Assembly (NCBI GenBank): GCA_002388885.1
Contig: DGNI01000159.1
Location: 2,694 to 24,266 of the forward strand
Source of the DNA: Parvularculaceae bacterium UBA4496
GTDB taxonomy: Bacteria; Pseudomonadota; Alphaproteobacteria; Caulobacterales; Parvularculaceae
DNA: 21,573 nt
Reading direction: 5' to 3'
Shown here: positions 7,541 through 14,236 of the stretch, piece after piece
Position numbering within the stretch: position 1 is the stretch's first letter
Layout: each line of letters begins with the position of its first letter
Translations under genes and position numbers: made by a program
The notes under the pieces: generated by a model
Seen by the model: the letters and a program-made list of their open reading frames with translations, nothing else
Database searches by the model: none
Told to the model about the DNA's origin: nothing

Positions 7541-7687
7541 ACGGCCAAAGCGCAATAGCCCACCCCTAGCTCGATTTTAAGTGCGCTGATTGTGCGTTAG
7601 CGGATCAATTTTTTGAAGAGACAGTTTCATATATTCGTGGTAGTGAATCTGTCGATATGACGGCGATATATAAGGTCTAAACTCGAC

Positions 7688-8170
7688 ATGCGCGTAATTT
7701 TGCTGACTTTAGCATGCTTTGGATTTGCATTATGTGGGTGCACCTCCAAATTCGCTGCTTCAGAGAGTCGAAATCACTTGAATGACCACGTTACACCGCA
7801 TGCGTTGGTTTTAAGCCCAAAGCCGACTGATAGTCTTGGCGAAGCAGGTCTAAATTCCTTGAACCCCGAAGATGATAGTAACAAACACAAATTAATCGTA
7901 TATCGTCCCTTTTTAGAGGCGGCTTTTTCCGGTTCAAAGAGATCCTCATTGCGTTGCTATTATGAAGACGAGTCCCCATTACGGTCGGGATTCAATTCAT
8001 GCATTTACCGTTGCCGCGGGCAAACAATTAGCCTCGTGAAAAGTTCCGCTAAACTGTGCCCGAAGAGTTATGAATTTTCCGACATCGCTCAAGGAATGTA
8101 TAACTTTCATGTTGGCAGATTAAATATCGTGCACGCTAGCGAGAACGTTGTGAATTCCCCTCAGGAGTGA
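7688..8170 (+). CDS. Putative lipoprotein of unknown function
   Basis: 160 residues with a short lipoprotein signal: M-R-V-I-L-L-T-L-A-C-F-G-F-A-L-C-G-C, where Cys18 fits the lipobox L-C-G-C. The mature part contains four cysteines (R-C-Y-Y-E-D, S-C-I-Y-R-C-R-G and L-C-P-K) that could form two disulphides in the periplasm. No known domain is apparent. It is divergent from the usher gene over a 200-bp gap, has AAGG about 12 bases before the ATG and shares the AT-rich composition of that block. Association with the usher is suggested only by neighbourhood. Confidence 0.65.
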   Translation: MRVILLTLACFGFALCGCTSKFAASESRNHLNDHVTPHALVLSPKPTDSLGEAGLNSLNPEDDSNKHKLIVYRPFLEAAFSGSKRSSLRCYYEDESPLRSGFNSCIYRCRGQTISLVKSSAKLCPKSYEFSDIAQGMYNFHVGRLNIVHASENVVNSPQE

Positions 8171-8248
8171 GCATCATAAATAACCGGCGGTTTGAAAGCC
8201 CGTAAACAACTTCAACAATCTTATCCAGTTTCTGTGTCGCTGAAATAA

Positions 8249-8279
8249 GGGCCGAACCGTAAGTACCACGGATCGGCCC
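8249..8279. terminator. Bidirectional terminator-like hairpin between convergent genes
   Basis: GGGCCGA (8249-8255) pairs with TCGGCCC (8273-8279), and CCGT pairs with ACGG inside after one mismatch, with a 7-base loop. AT-rich tracts follow on both strands (atttatgttt on plus, TTATTTC on minus). It lies between the convergent lipoprotein and secreted-protein genes. Confidence 0.65.
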
Positions 8280-8303
8280 ATTTATGTTTGAAATAGTTAC
8301 GTT

Positions 8304-8678
8304 CTAGCCCTTACAAACTGAAGTGGAACTATAACGACCTGATGGAGTCACCGTTTCCGTTATGTCGCAGCCACCAAGAACATATTGTATTCTAATTGCA
8401 CGAGATGGCGCTGTTTGCCCGGGTTGTAGGTTACCGTGGTCCATATACCGTTGAAATTGCAACGACCCGTCCTTATTTAATTTCGTTACAATCTGAAATT
8501 TGCAATTCGGATCAGTTGCATAGCCTACCGGAAAATTTCCGGGATCAGCTGCAACGAGGCAACCAGTACCCCGTTCCGGCGACGCTGCATTTATTGGTTT
8601 TGAATTCATCGAATGTGCCGAACTTGTAAATGCAGCCAGAACTAGAAACGCACTTGTACATGACAGTATATATCGCAT
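8304..8678 (-). CDS. Small secreted protein with four mature cysteines
   Basis: 124 residues. I chose ATG 8678 because GGAGGGAG lies directly upstream and it gives a clean signal peptide (M-R-Y-I-L-S-C-T-S-A-F-L-V-L-A-A-F, cleavage probably after A-H-S near residue 23); a longer frame reaching 8909 is unlikely. The mature protein of about 100 residues has cysteines in G-T-G-C, P-N-C, G-G-C and S-V-C, suggesting two disulphides and a periplasmic or extracellular location. I do not recognise the family. It is in the AT-richer block with the usher, so a surface role is possible but unproven. Confidence 0.68.
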   Translation of the reverse strand: MRYILSCTSAFLVLAAFTSSAHSMNSKPINAASPERGTGCLVAADPGNFPVGYATDPNCKFQIVTKLNKDGSLQFQRYMDHGNLQPGQTAPSRAIRIQYVLGGCDITETVTPSGRYSSTSVCKG

Positions 8679-9166
8679 GATCTCCCTCCAAATTGTGCTG
8701 AAGCCCGCCTCCCCTCGAGGCGCCCCGCAAACATCGATAAGATCGGCATAAAAGTTGCTTGTCCAGCGATTTTTTTTGCGCTCATCAACGTGTTCATTTA
8801 GTTGACAAAAATCTGGCTGATAATTTTGATTCCGTATCGCGCAAAGTCTCGGGTTCAAAATTTGTGTTACAATATTATATCTCGATACGCATTTTCTCGA
8901 TGCTGACATAAAATCATGTCTGATCCGACCAGCCGCAATTAATTGATTTACGGATTTATTCTAGATATTCCGTACAGGGCTTTTATTTTTTAGATTATTA
9001 CTGAATAGGTTCAGCTTTCGACAGATGTCCTCTCTATAATGCTCAGACCTATCAATTCTGAGGAAGAGGGATAACTGGCAAGTCATGAGGTCACACGCAT
9101 GAAAATTGCGTCATGCCCTAATCCACTCCCAAAGCGACGAAATCTTAAGCCTAATCGTAGCCCATG
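8679..9166. other. Non-coding AT-rich stretch
   Basis: About 490 bases between the secreted-protein gene and the transposase remnant. I see no convincing gene on either strand. It presumably holds the promoter of the secreted-protein gene (minus strand), but no clear -35/-10 pair stands out. The composition suggests decayed sequence. Confidence 0.5.
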
Positions 9167-9497
9167 TATGACACCGTTTTTCACCCCTCTAGCATGCTGA
9201 CGCTCATCGATTAATACAACCGTGTGGCGCTCGCCATCATAGCCAGACCAAGAATGGGCTCAGCGGACGTGCCGGACGCGCTGTATCCTTTAATTCTCAA
9301 AAGTGGAAAGCGTGAATTCATTCGCTCCGACAGCGGAAGGGGATTTACCGCTGAGGCGTTACGAGACTGGCTTAAGAAGAACGGCGTCAAACCAATTCAT
9401 ATCTAGCCAGGCTGTCCATGGGAGAGCGGCTGAGCCAATAAAATCATGTCCATCCGCATTAAGCGCTGGCATGCGTCTGCCAGTTCCCGAAACTTTA
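9167..9497 (+). pseudogene. IS3-family transposase (orfB) remnant
   Basis: Reading from 9167 gives an interrupted version of the DDE integrase core of IS3-type OrfB. M-L-T-L-I-D is followed by a TAA where family members have Glu (I-D-E-Y-x-R), then Y-N-R-V-A-L-A-I, I-R-S-D-S-G-R-G-F-T-A-E (usual R-S-D-N-G-P-E-F-T-A), K-P-I-H-I, a TAG, then P-G-C-P-W-E-S-G. After a deletion and a +1 frame change, A-L-S-A-G-M-R-L-P-V-P-E-T-L (9456-9497) matches the family's C-terminal region. Two stops, a frameshift and loss of the middle make it non-functional. No terminal inverted repeats are recognisable, and 9498-9646 contains nothing further that I can support. Confidence 0.85.
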
Positions 9498-9646
9498 TAT
9501 AACAAAGCTTATGCCGATGGGTCAGGATACATACGGCATATAAATTGGACGAAGGTTTACCGTCGCTTTCACCCGCTAGAATTACGAAGAGATCGAGGGA
9601 AATGTGCGTCTAGTCTGAATCAAGGAGTTAGTTGTTTTTCCAACGC

Positions 9647-10240
9647 TCAATCGCTCAACAGCCCTTCGTAATGCTCACTCAGTTTGGCCCAAAACATCGC
9701 ACTGGCATATTCGTCAGCGTTCTCTAGCCGGTGGTAGGTTTTCCACCGCATCCATTTTGGTTTTCTCGGAAAGGGTTCGTCCATACTGCCGGACGCCCCG
9801 AGTTTGATCCGTACGTCCTGCGTGCGCGAAATTAACCGGTTCGGATAGTCCTCATACTGGCTGGGATATGTCGCCCTATAGCATTTCCGGCAGCGGAAAT
9901 AATCGCCGCCAAATATCGCGCGACAGCGGCGGCCACAGGAAAGGAAAACAAACCAGAGCCGTGCCCCACCAAAATTCTGTGTAGTACGAGAAAAGGGGAT
10001 TTCCTCGCAGATGGGCTTCCAATCCTCGCCGCGATTCCGCACGCGATAGTCAAGAATTAGAGCGTGCGCCTTGTATTCCATTTGCACGGATGCGACGCGC
10101 TTTCCGTTGCGAGACCAGTAAAACATGCGCCGCCCCAGAGGTTGCAGCATGTTCAATCGCCGCAGATCGGTTAGGTCAATTTTGCGCAAGTCTGTCAGCT
10201 TCGTGGCGTATCGTCCGCCACCGCTTCCCCAGCCGCCCAT
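9647..10240 (-). CDS. Conserved 'MGGWGSG' protein of mobile elements
   Basis: 197 residues beginning M-G-G-W-G-S-G-G-G, the hallmark of a family common in alphaproteobacterial prophages and integrative elements whose function is, to my knowledge, undetermined. After a basic N-terminal region (to ~45) and a beta-rich segment (V-A-S-V-Q-M-E-Y to Y-R-V-R-N) comes a zinc-knuckle-like pattern C-G-R-R-C-R-A-I-F with C-R-K-C-Y about 15 residues later. A helical C-terminal part with E-P-F-P-R-K-P-K-W-M-R-W-K-T-Y follows, also typical of the family. A nucleic-acid-binding role is plausible from the basic start and the Cys pairs. It is transcribed in the same direction as the backbone genes but is separated from them by the repeat region. 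Start ATG 10240 is preceded by GAG at suitable distance. Confidence 0.82.
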   Translation of the reverse strand: MGGWGSGGGRYATKLTDLRKIDLTDLRRLNMLQPLGRRMFYWSRNGKRVASVQMEYKAHALILDYRVRNRGEDWKPICEEIPFSRTTQNFGGARLWFVFLSCGRRCRAIFGGDYFRCRKCYRATYPSQYEDYPNRLISRTQDVRIKLGASGSMDEPFPRKPKWMRWKTYHRLENADEYASAMFWAKLSEHYEGLLSD

Positions 10241-10531
10241 CTACATTCTCGAAATCATGTGGTTAACCTGAAGATTCATGCTCTGTAATAGTTGTTCGCC
10301 GTTCGCATAAAAAACATATTTCGGGGCATTTAGCACAAGAAAGCAGGATGCGTCGGTCTGACTTGAAAAGCCGCAGGGATTCAACCTGCCCCCATTTTTT
10401 CAACTGTGGATGCGTCAAAATCTGTAAGCCCCACCGGTCGCACCCCAAAGAGAAGCATATCAGCCACGCCCCCCGGCATGTAATTATGTCAGTCCCTAAA
10501 AGCGCTGCCGCGTATGGTAGACTGTATAGGC
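10241..10531. other. Non-coding stretch before the repeat array
   Basis: Two overlapping reading frames on opposite strands here (10263-10604 minus, 10348-10638 plus) lack ribosome sites and family features, so I treat them as chance. A small hairpin GCAGG/CCTGC (10374-10390 region) followed by a T-run can be drawn on the plus strand. A truncated repeat-like AGTCCC occurs at 10491, 41 bases before the first clear iteron-like unit. Confidence 0.45.
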
Positions 10532-10664
10532 AGTCCCGAGACGGAACGCATAAGCTAAGGTTTGTTAAGGTCACGAGTACCCTAGAGGAACGCAACGCGC
10601 TCAATGAGAGCCATGTAAGTATTGAGACGGAACGCTAGGCCGCTTTGCGTTCCGTATGAGTACC
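10532..10664. repeat. Iteron-like repeats, candidate replication origin
   Basis: Three direct units of RGT-N8-GGAACGC[A/T] start at 10532, 10576 and 10618 (44 and 42 bases apart), with the octamer always exactly 11 bases after the first base. A fourth unit in inverted orientation spans 10664-10646 on the minus strand, inside the end of the adjacent winged-helix gene. Units read AGTCCCGAGACGGAACGCA, AGTACCCTAGAGGAACGCA, AGTATTGAGACGGAACGCT and, inverted, GGTACTCATACGGAACGCA. Near-integral helical spacing and a neighbouring DNA-binding gene are what iteron origins look like; an autoregulatory operator is the alternative. Confidence 0.6.
10627..10655. terminator. 9-bp stem-loop at the end of the winged-helix gene
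   Basis: ACGGAACGC (10627-10635) and GCGTTCCGT (10647-10655) form a perfect 9-bp inverted repeat with an 11-base loop spanning the stop codon of the leftward gene. It results from two facing iteron-like units. In RNA it could act as a terminator, but no T-run follows, so the DNA-site reading is preferred. Confidence 0.35.
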
Positions 10665-11060
10665 GAGTTCTGAATTTTGTCGCCGCGGCCAACATTTCCA
10701 GTTGTTCGTCGCAGGTCCAAATTTCGGCATATCAATCGTCTGATCTGTAACGGCCCAGGTGGCAGCGCGCCGCCCGTACCAGTGTCCCTCACTCATTCTA
10801 ATAATAAACCCCTTTTCAGCGAGTTCATCAAAGGCCCGTTTGATCGTCGTTTTGCCCAACCCAAGCAGTCCTGCCGCTTCGCCGTAGGATAGGCTCAGGT
10901 CGCCATTGTTTCGCCCGTTATACCGTGAGCGCAATTCGACATACACTTTGACGCCAGAGCCACTGAGCGAGCGCCAGGCCAGTGAGCGAGCCATCCTATA
11001 AGGAATTGGCACGAATTGGCCGCCCGTTTTGGAGCGGCCCTTTTTTGTGTGTCGAGGCAC
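10635..11060 (-). CDS. Winged-helix DNA-binding protein, replication-initiator-like
   Basis: 141 residues starting at GTG 11060, which shares one base with the TAG of the upstream winged-helix gene (TAGTG). A basic start (R-H-T-K-K-G-R-S-K) precedes F-V-P-I-P-Y-R-M, A-W-R-S-L-S and V-E-L-R-S-R-Y-N-G-R-N-N-G, then a winged helix: S-Y-G-E-A-A-G-L-L-G-L-G-K-T-T-I-K-R-A-F-style recognition region (residues about 58-77) and E-K-G-F-I-I-R as wing. The family is frequent in alphaproteobacterial integrative elements and I recall repetitive C-terminal tails in it. Here the tail (S-E-L-G-T-H-T-E-R-K-A-A) is encoded by an inverted copy of the iteron-like unit found downstream. Role as initiator or autorepressor is inference; HTH character is clear. 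Confidence 0.75.
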   Translation of the reverse strand: MPRHTKKGRSKTGGQFVPIPYRMARSLAWRSLSGSGVKVYVELRSRYNGRNNGDLSLSYGEAAGLLGLGKTTIKRAFDELAEKGFIIRMSEGHWYGRRAATWAVTDQTIDMPKFGPATNNWKCWPRRQNSELGTHTERKAA

Positions 11061-11329
11061 TATGCTGCCTCCTCGTCGATGAGACTCACAAGCGACCGCA
11101 GCACATATCGGGCATGTGTTCCCGCGAATACGCCGCCGTGGCGTTCGTGTACGGTTTCAATCGCCAAACCGGCGCGGCGGAGATTGAATACATAGGCCGA
11201 CCACCGCGGCGCCGGATTGTCTATCGGTGTACACCCGCGCACACCGGCGTTGATGAGTTCCCTCAGCGCCCACGCATTGCGTCCGTCAAAACTGAGACAA
11301 TCGCCGCCCGTCAGGACAGTAATTGACAT
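11060..11329 (-). CDS. Winged-helix domain protein of the element backbone
   Basis: 89 residues: M-S-I-T-V-L-T-G-G-D-C-L-S-F-D-G-R-N-A-W-A-L-R at the start, then G-C-T-P-I-D-N-P-A-P-R-W-S-A-Y-V-F and I-E-T-V-H-E-R-H-G-G, ending before a short acidic tail. This pattern belongs to a conserved small winged-helix family I associate with alphaproteobacterial phages and islands; the G-R-x-A-W-A-L and P-x-x-R-W-S-A-Y-V-x-x-L segments are its signature. I chose ATG 11329, which has GAGGAA 10 bases upstream, over ATG 11347, which would overlap the preceding gene by 11 bases. The downstream initiator-like gene starts on its stop codon. A regulatory or replication-accessory role is inferred. Confidence 0.78.
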   Translation of the reverse strand: MSITVLTGGDCLSFDGRNAWALRELINAGVRGCTPIDNPAPRWSAYVFNLRRAGLAIETVHERHGGVFAGTHARYVLRSLVSLIDEEAA

Positions 11330-11336
11330 CGCATCG

Positions 11337-11567
11337 CTATTCCTCATGACGCACCGCCCGCGCTGCGCTGAGGTTTTTCAGGGCTTGCGCTTTCTGTTTT
11401 TGGGTGGCTGGAGCGCGGTACGGATTTTCGCCCATCCTGAACGCCCAGAGGGCGCAGGTTGCGGACGGGCATTCTTCAACCGCTATAGGGCTCCCACCTG
11501 AACAGTTGAGACAATGACGCCGAATGGCTCGGATCGGGTTTCGTTTTGCGGCGGTGGGCTTAGTCAT
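11337..11567 (-). CDS. Small Cys-rich (zinc-binding) protein
   Basis: 76 residues. I chose ATG 11567, with GGAGG 6 bases upstream; a longer frame to 11633 lies inside the preceding small gene. The core I-R-R-H-C-L-N-C-S-G-G-S, E-E-C-P-S-A-T-C-A-L-W-A-F-R-M-G with four cysteines (C-x2-C ... C-x5-C) is a widespread small family of prophages and integrative elements that likely binds zinc and perhaps DNA. Its start overlaps the end of the 58-aa gene by 8 bases and its end is close to the winged-helix gene, so these genes form one translationally linked unit. Confidence 0.78.
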   Translation of the reverse strand: MTKPTAAKRNPIRAIRRHCLNCSGGSPIAVEECPSATCALWAFRMGENPYRAPATQKQKAQALKNLSAARAVRHEE

Positions 11568-11736
11568 ATCGACCTCCATCGCCAAAGGCGCCAAATGCGA
11601 TTTCACAGATGGCCCGCGCGGTGGCGCCGTCAATGCCGAAGCGCTCGCGCATTAATTGGAGCCTTAATGCAGCCGCGAGGCTGATTTCGGTCATAGGGGT
11701 ATTGTTTCCGCGTCGCGGATTCTTAAACTCAGTCAT
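11560..11736 (-). CDS. 58-aa protein of the element backbone
   Basis: Short gene starting ATG 11736 with AGAGGA about 9 bases upstream and ending TAA 11562-11560, overlapping the following Cys-rich gene by 8 bases. The C-terminal half, L-R-L-Q-L-M-R-E-R-F-G-I-D-G-A-T-A-R-A-I and then C-E-I-A-F-G, is a helical, protein-like sequence; an alternative start at the internal ATG (residue 15) is possible. Small proteins with a G-I-D-x-A-x-A-R core sit at this place in related elements in my memory, but I know no function. The overlap and ribosome site support it being real. Confidence 0.62.
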   Translation of the reverse strand: MTEFKNPRRGNNTPMTEISLAAALRLQLMRERFGIDGATARAICEIAFGAFGDGGRYD

Positions 11737-11752
11737 AATCGGTAAATCCTCT

Positions 11753-11782
11753 GGCCCTGCCGTTAGCGCGGCGGGCCTTTTT
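11753..11782 (+). terminator. Plus-strand terminator-like hairpin inside the leftward operon
   Basis: GGCCC(t)GCCG and CGGCGGGCC around a short loop (11753-11777), followed by TTTTT (11778-11782). The orientation suits rightward transcription although both neighbouring genes run leftward. It may stop antisense read-through or act as a leader hairpin for the 58-aa gene. Confidence 0.45.
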
Positions 11783-11783
11783 C

Positions 11784-12011
11784 TTACGCGGCCTTAGGCT
11801 CGCTAGTGGTTGTTTTCATATTGTCCTCGATGAAAGCGTCGAGGTCGGATTTCCGATAGCGCACGGCGACGCCAATTCGCGTAAACGGAATTGACGGCTT
11901 ACCGCTCACGCGGGATTTAGCGAGAAATGACGCGGAGACCCTAAGATAGCGGGCTGCTTGCTCGGTGTTAAATAGTAGGTTTGTAGCTTCAGGCACCAGA
12001 CTAATTCCCAT
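11784..12011 (-). CDS. AlpA/excisionase-like helix-turn-helix protein
   Basis: 75 residues from ATG 12011. The pattern L-L-F-N-T-E-Q-A-A-R-Y-L-R-V-S-A-S-F-L-A-K (residues about 11-31), then P-F-T-R-I-G-V-A-V-R-Y-R-K-S-D-L-D-A-F-I, is the MerR-like winged helix of excisionases and AlpA regulators (helix-turn-helix, wing V-R-Y, then a short helix). Such proteins direct excision or activate integrase. It lies two genes from the integrase, as expected. The ribosome site is weak (GAGG about 18 bases away); an in-frame TTG at 12101 is an alternative but adds a non-family N-terminus. Transcribed leftward; the DNA it binds is likely near the att arms. Confidence 0.82.
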   Translation of the reverse strand: MGISLVPEATNLLFNTEQAARYLRVSASFLAKSRVSGKPSIPFTRIGVAVRYRKSDLDAFIEDNMKTTTSEPKAA

Positions 12012-12142
12012 GATTGCAACCGAATTGCCTCGGTCAAGATAGGAAAGAGAATGATGCCTCAGATTGTTCGAAAACAGAGAGGTGGGTTTCTGAACACTCA
12101 AATACCTGTTCGGAAACTGCCGTACGGTTTTCGAATAAGCTC

Positions 12143-12934
12143 TTACGCTCTTTTCTCTCTTAATTTTGGCGTCCCGCCGATTGCGCCCGCAACTGGGTCA
12201 ATCTCAAGGGTTTCGTCATCAAGCCAACGCTTAATCCAATCCATTCCAAAAGACTCTTTATTGGATTGGCAATATTTCAGCACTTTTTGGTCTTTCTCAG
12301 CTTCGTAATACCGCACCCGTAAGGTCCCATTGGACGCGCCATGTAAATTCTTGCGCAAACCGTCAGGCATGGCGCGCAGTATACTTTCCAGACTTGCATC
12401 CGGTTTCTCAGATTTGCGAAATTGCACATACGCATAAAGCATTATGCGATGTATCCGCATCCATTTAACTTTCGCTCCGCCCTGAGGAAGAGTATCTTTG
12501 AATTCTAAGGCGGCAAATTCTGGTATGTGCTTTTGGGCGAGGACGATAGCGAGAGTCTGCCACGACCACGATTTACCCGCCGAAATTCCAAAATGATTAA
12601 ACAGCTTTTCAAGGTTGCGGTCTAAGTTCGTTTCCTGGGTCTTCGCTAGCTGTGAAATTAGTTCGTCGCGTGTACCGTCAAATTTATCAAAATCAGTAAA
12701 TCTGAGTACCTCGAACGAGAATTTCGGATATGGCTTATCTTTCTTGTCCAGTGCTGCAATGAGTTCGTCTGATGCCGCAACGGCATCTTTCTCCGATAGA
12801 CCGTTACTCATCCAAGTATAATTTGAGACTTCGCCATTTTCTTGGTCCAGATAGAGATAACAGGTTATCGCTTTCTGTCTCGGGCACGAATAGGTGAGTT
12901 TGTCGGTTAGCGTATCATCAAAGTCAATTTCCAT
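12143..12934 (-). CDS. Uncharacterised 263-aa protein next to the integrase
   Basis: 263-residue soluble protein, start ATG 12934 with GGAGG 6 bases upstream. The N-terminal 75 residues include an aromatic/acidic patch (Y-S-C-P-R-Q-K-A-I-T-C-Y-L-Y-L-D); the middle has W-S-W-Q-T-L-A-I-V-L-A-Q-K-H-I-P-E-F and a basic segment (W-M-R-I-H-R-I-M-L-Y-A); the end is highly charged. It looks intact and is clearly coding, but I do not recognise a family and see no catalytic motif. Its codon use is somewhat AT-richer than the integrase. A stem-loop sits in its leader. It could be a regulator of the element or cargo; context does not decide. Confidence 0.7.
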   Translation of the reverse strand: MEIDFDDTLTDKLTYSCPRQKAITCYLYLDQENGEVSNYTWMSNGLSEKDAVAASDELIAALDKKDKPYPKFSFEVLRFTDFDKFDGTRDELISQLAKTQETNLDRNLEKLFNHFGISAGKSWSWQTLAIVLAQKHIPEFAALEFKDTLPQGGAKVKWMRIHRIMLYAYVQFRKSEKPDASLESILRAMPDGLRKNLHGASNGTLRVRYYEAEKDQKVLKYCQSNKESFGMDWIKRWLDDETLEIDPVAGAIGGTPKLREKRA

Positions 12935-12948
12935 TTCGCCTCCGCTCG

Positions 12949-12971
12949 GCGCCGCAATTAATATGCGGCGC
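12949..12971 (-). promoter_or_regulatory. Leader stem-loop before the 263-aa gene
   Basis: Perfect 8-bp inverted repeat GCGCCGCA / TGCGGCGC with a 7-base AT-rich loop, ending about 6 bases before the GGAGG ribosome site of the downstream gene. As RNA it would be stable and could influence translation of the 263-aa protein or the 3' end of integrase mRNA. No T-run, so it is not a classic terminator. Confidence 0.4.
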
Positions 12972-13031
12972 GGCGGGTCCGTGCGGTGCGGACTTTTCGG
13001 CGGCCAAACCTAGCCGCGCCGAATCGGGATT

Positions 13032-14219
13032 TTACCCGCTTTTACGCAGCGGAATAACCTTCGCGTTTCCACCGCCCATGCTGGCGGCAATAGCGGACGC
13101 CACTGCGTTTGCCGCAGCGTGGCGCGGATCGTCCGCAAAATGGGCGTAACGTGCGGTGGTTTGCGGTTGTGAATGCCCTAGAAGCGAGCCGATGAGGGGC
13201 AGAGACATACCGCCCGCGGCGGCGACACTGGCGAAAGAATGCCGCAAATCGTGAAGCCTCACGTCTTCCAGATTCGCCATTGCTCGAATCCTTCGCCACG
13301 GCTTTTGCAGATTTACAAGAGCCGCGCCTTTCTTGGCTCCGCAGATGACGTGCGGGTTTTTAACCTGCCGTGGCAAGTCGGTCAGAATTTGGACGGCGGG
13401 CGCGGGCAGGGCGATGGTCTTCGCGCCGGTCTTGGATTCGGGAAGTCGTAAAAGCGTGGCATTCAAATCAACATGTTCCCACCGCAGGGACAAGATTTCT
13501 GACAGCCGGGCGCCGGTGAACAGCAGCAGCCGAATTGCTGCGATAACGTAGACGTTTTCGCCGGTGGCTTCAGCCTTGGCGAGCGCGCTTCCAAGCCGCT
13601 TTAGTTCTTCAGGGGATAGAAAGCGCTCCCGTGCCTTTTCTTTATATTTTTTGACGCGGCGGCATGGGTTTGAATTTTCAGGCCGCAAGCCCCAATCTTC
13701 GGCAACATTGAACATGTGAGACAGTAGAGCGAGATAGCGGTTTGCTGCGTAGGGATGTGCCTTCATGCCTTGATGGAAACGGGCAATGTCGCCGCGCTGA
13801 ATATCCTTGATGCGATAGCGGCCCAGTGCAGGCCGAATATGGTTTTTCAGTGCGCGGGTTTCCTCGCGGACGGTGGACGCCTTTTTATGACTCTTTGCGT
13901 AATCCTTCAGATAGCGGTCTGCAAAAGCATCGAAAGTATCGGCGTCGCGCTCGATTTTCGCCTCTAGAGCTGGGTCGATGCCGTCGCGGATTTTGCCCTT
14001 CAGACGCTCAGCCTCGCGCCTCGCTTTATCGGGTGTCCAACCATCTCCATGTTGACCAATAGTGACCCACCGCTGCACGCCGCCACGGCGATACTTGAGA
14101 ATGTAGCTACGGGCGCCGCTTGCCCATACGCGTAGCCCCAGCCCCTTTATTTCGCCGTCCCAAATCGTTTCGCCCGGCTTCGCAGAATCAACGCGTCTTT
14201 TGGTGAGTTTTCCGGCCAT
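13032..14219 (-). CDS. Tyrosine integrase of the element
   Basis: 395-residue phage-type integrase of the tRNA-targeting class with an N-terminal arm-binding DUF4102-like region (V-D-S-A-K-P-G-E-T-I-W-D, G-L-G-L-R-V, residues 10-60), a core-binding SAM-like domain (about 95-185) and the catalytic domain. All catalytic residues are visible: Arg238 (T-G-A-R-L-S-E), Lys263 (E-S-K-T), His323 and Arg326 (H-D-L-R-H-S), His349 (L-L-G-H-S) and Tyr358 (A-R-Y-A-H). ATG 14219 is preceded by AGGAG at good spacing. It lies 171 bases from the attR core and is transcribed away from it, as usual. It should cut within the 47-bp tRNA repeat for integration and excision. Confidence 0.95.
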   Translation of the reverse strand: MAGKLTKRRVDSAKPGETIWDGEIKGLGLRVWASGARSYILKYRRGGVQRWVTIGQHGDGWTPDKARREAERLKGKIRDGIDPALEAKIERDADTFDAFADRYLKDYAKSHKKASTVREETRALKNHIRPALGRYRIKDIQRGDIARFHQGMKAHPYAANRYLALLSHMFNVAEDWGLRPENSNPCRRVKKYKEKARERFLSPEELKRLGSALAKAEATGENVYVIAAIRLLLFTGARLSEILSLRWEHVDLNATLLRLPESKTGAKTIALPAPAVQILTDLPRQVKNPHVICGAKKGAALVNLQKPWRRIRAMANLEDVRLHDLRHSFASVAAAGGMSLPLIGSLLGHSQPQTTARYAHFADDPRHAAANAVASAIAASMGGGNAKVIPLRKSG

Positions 14220-14236
14220 CTTCCGTCTCCTGAGGA

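Noticed and set aside
8679..8909. N-terminal extension of the small secreted protein
   Set aside because: It would bury a clear signal peptide and skip a strong ribosome site at 8678.
9500..9671. Continuation of a plus-strand frame after the transposase remnant
   Set aside because: No similarity beyond the L-P-V-P-E-T-L region and it overlaps the end of the opposite conserved gene.
10263..10638. Two overlapping open frames on opposite strands (113 and 96 codons)
   Set aside because: No ribosome sites, no family features, and they overlap the repeat array.
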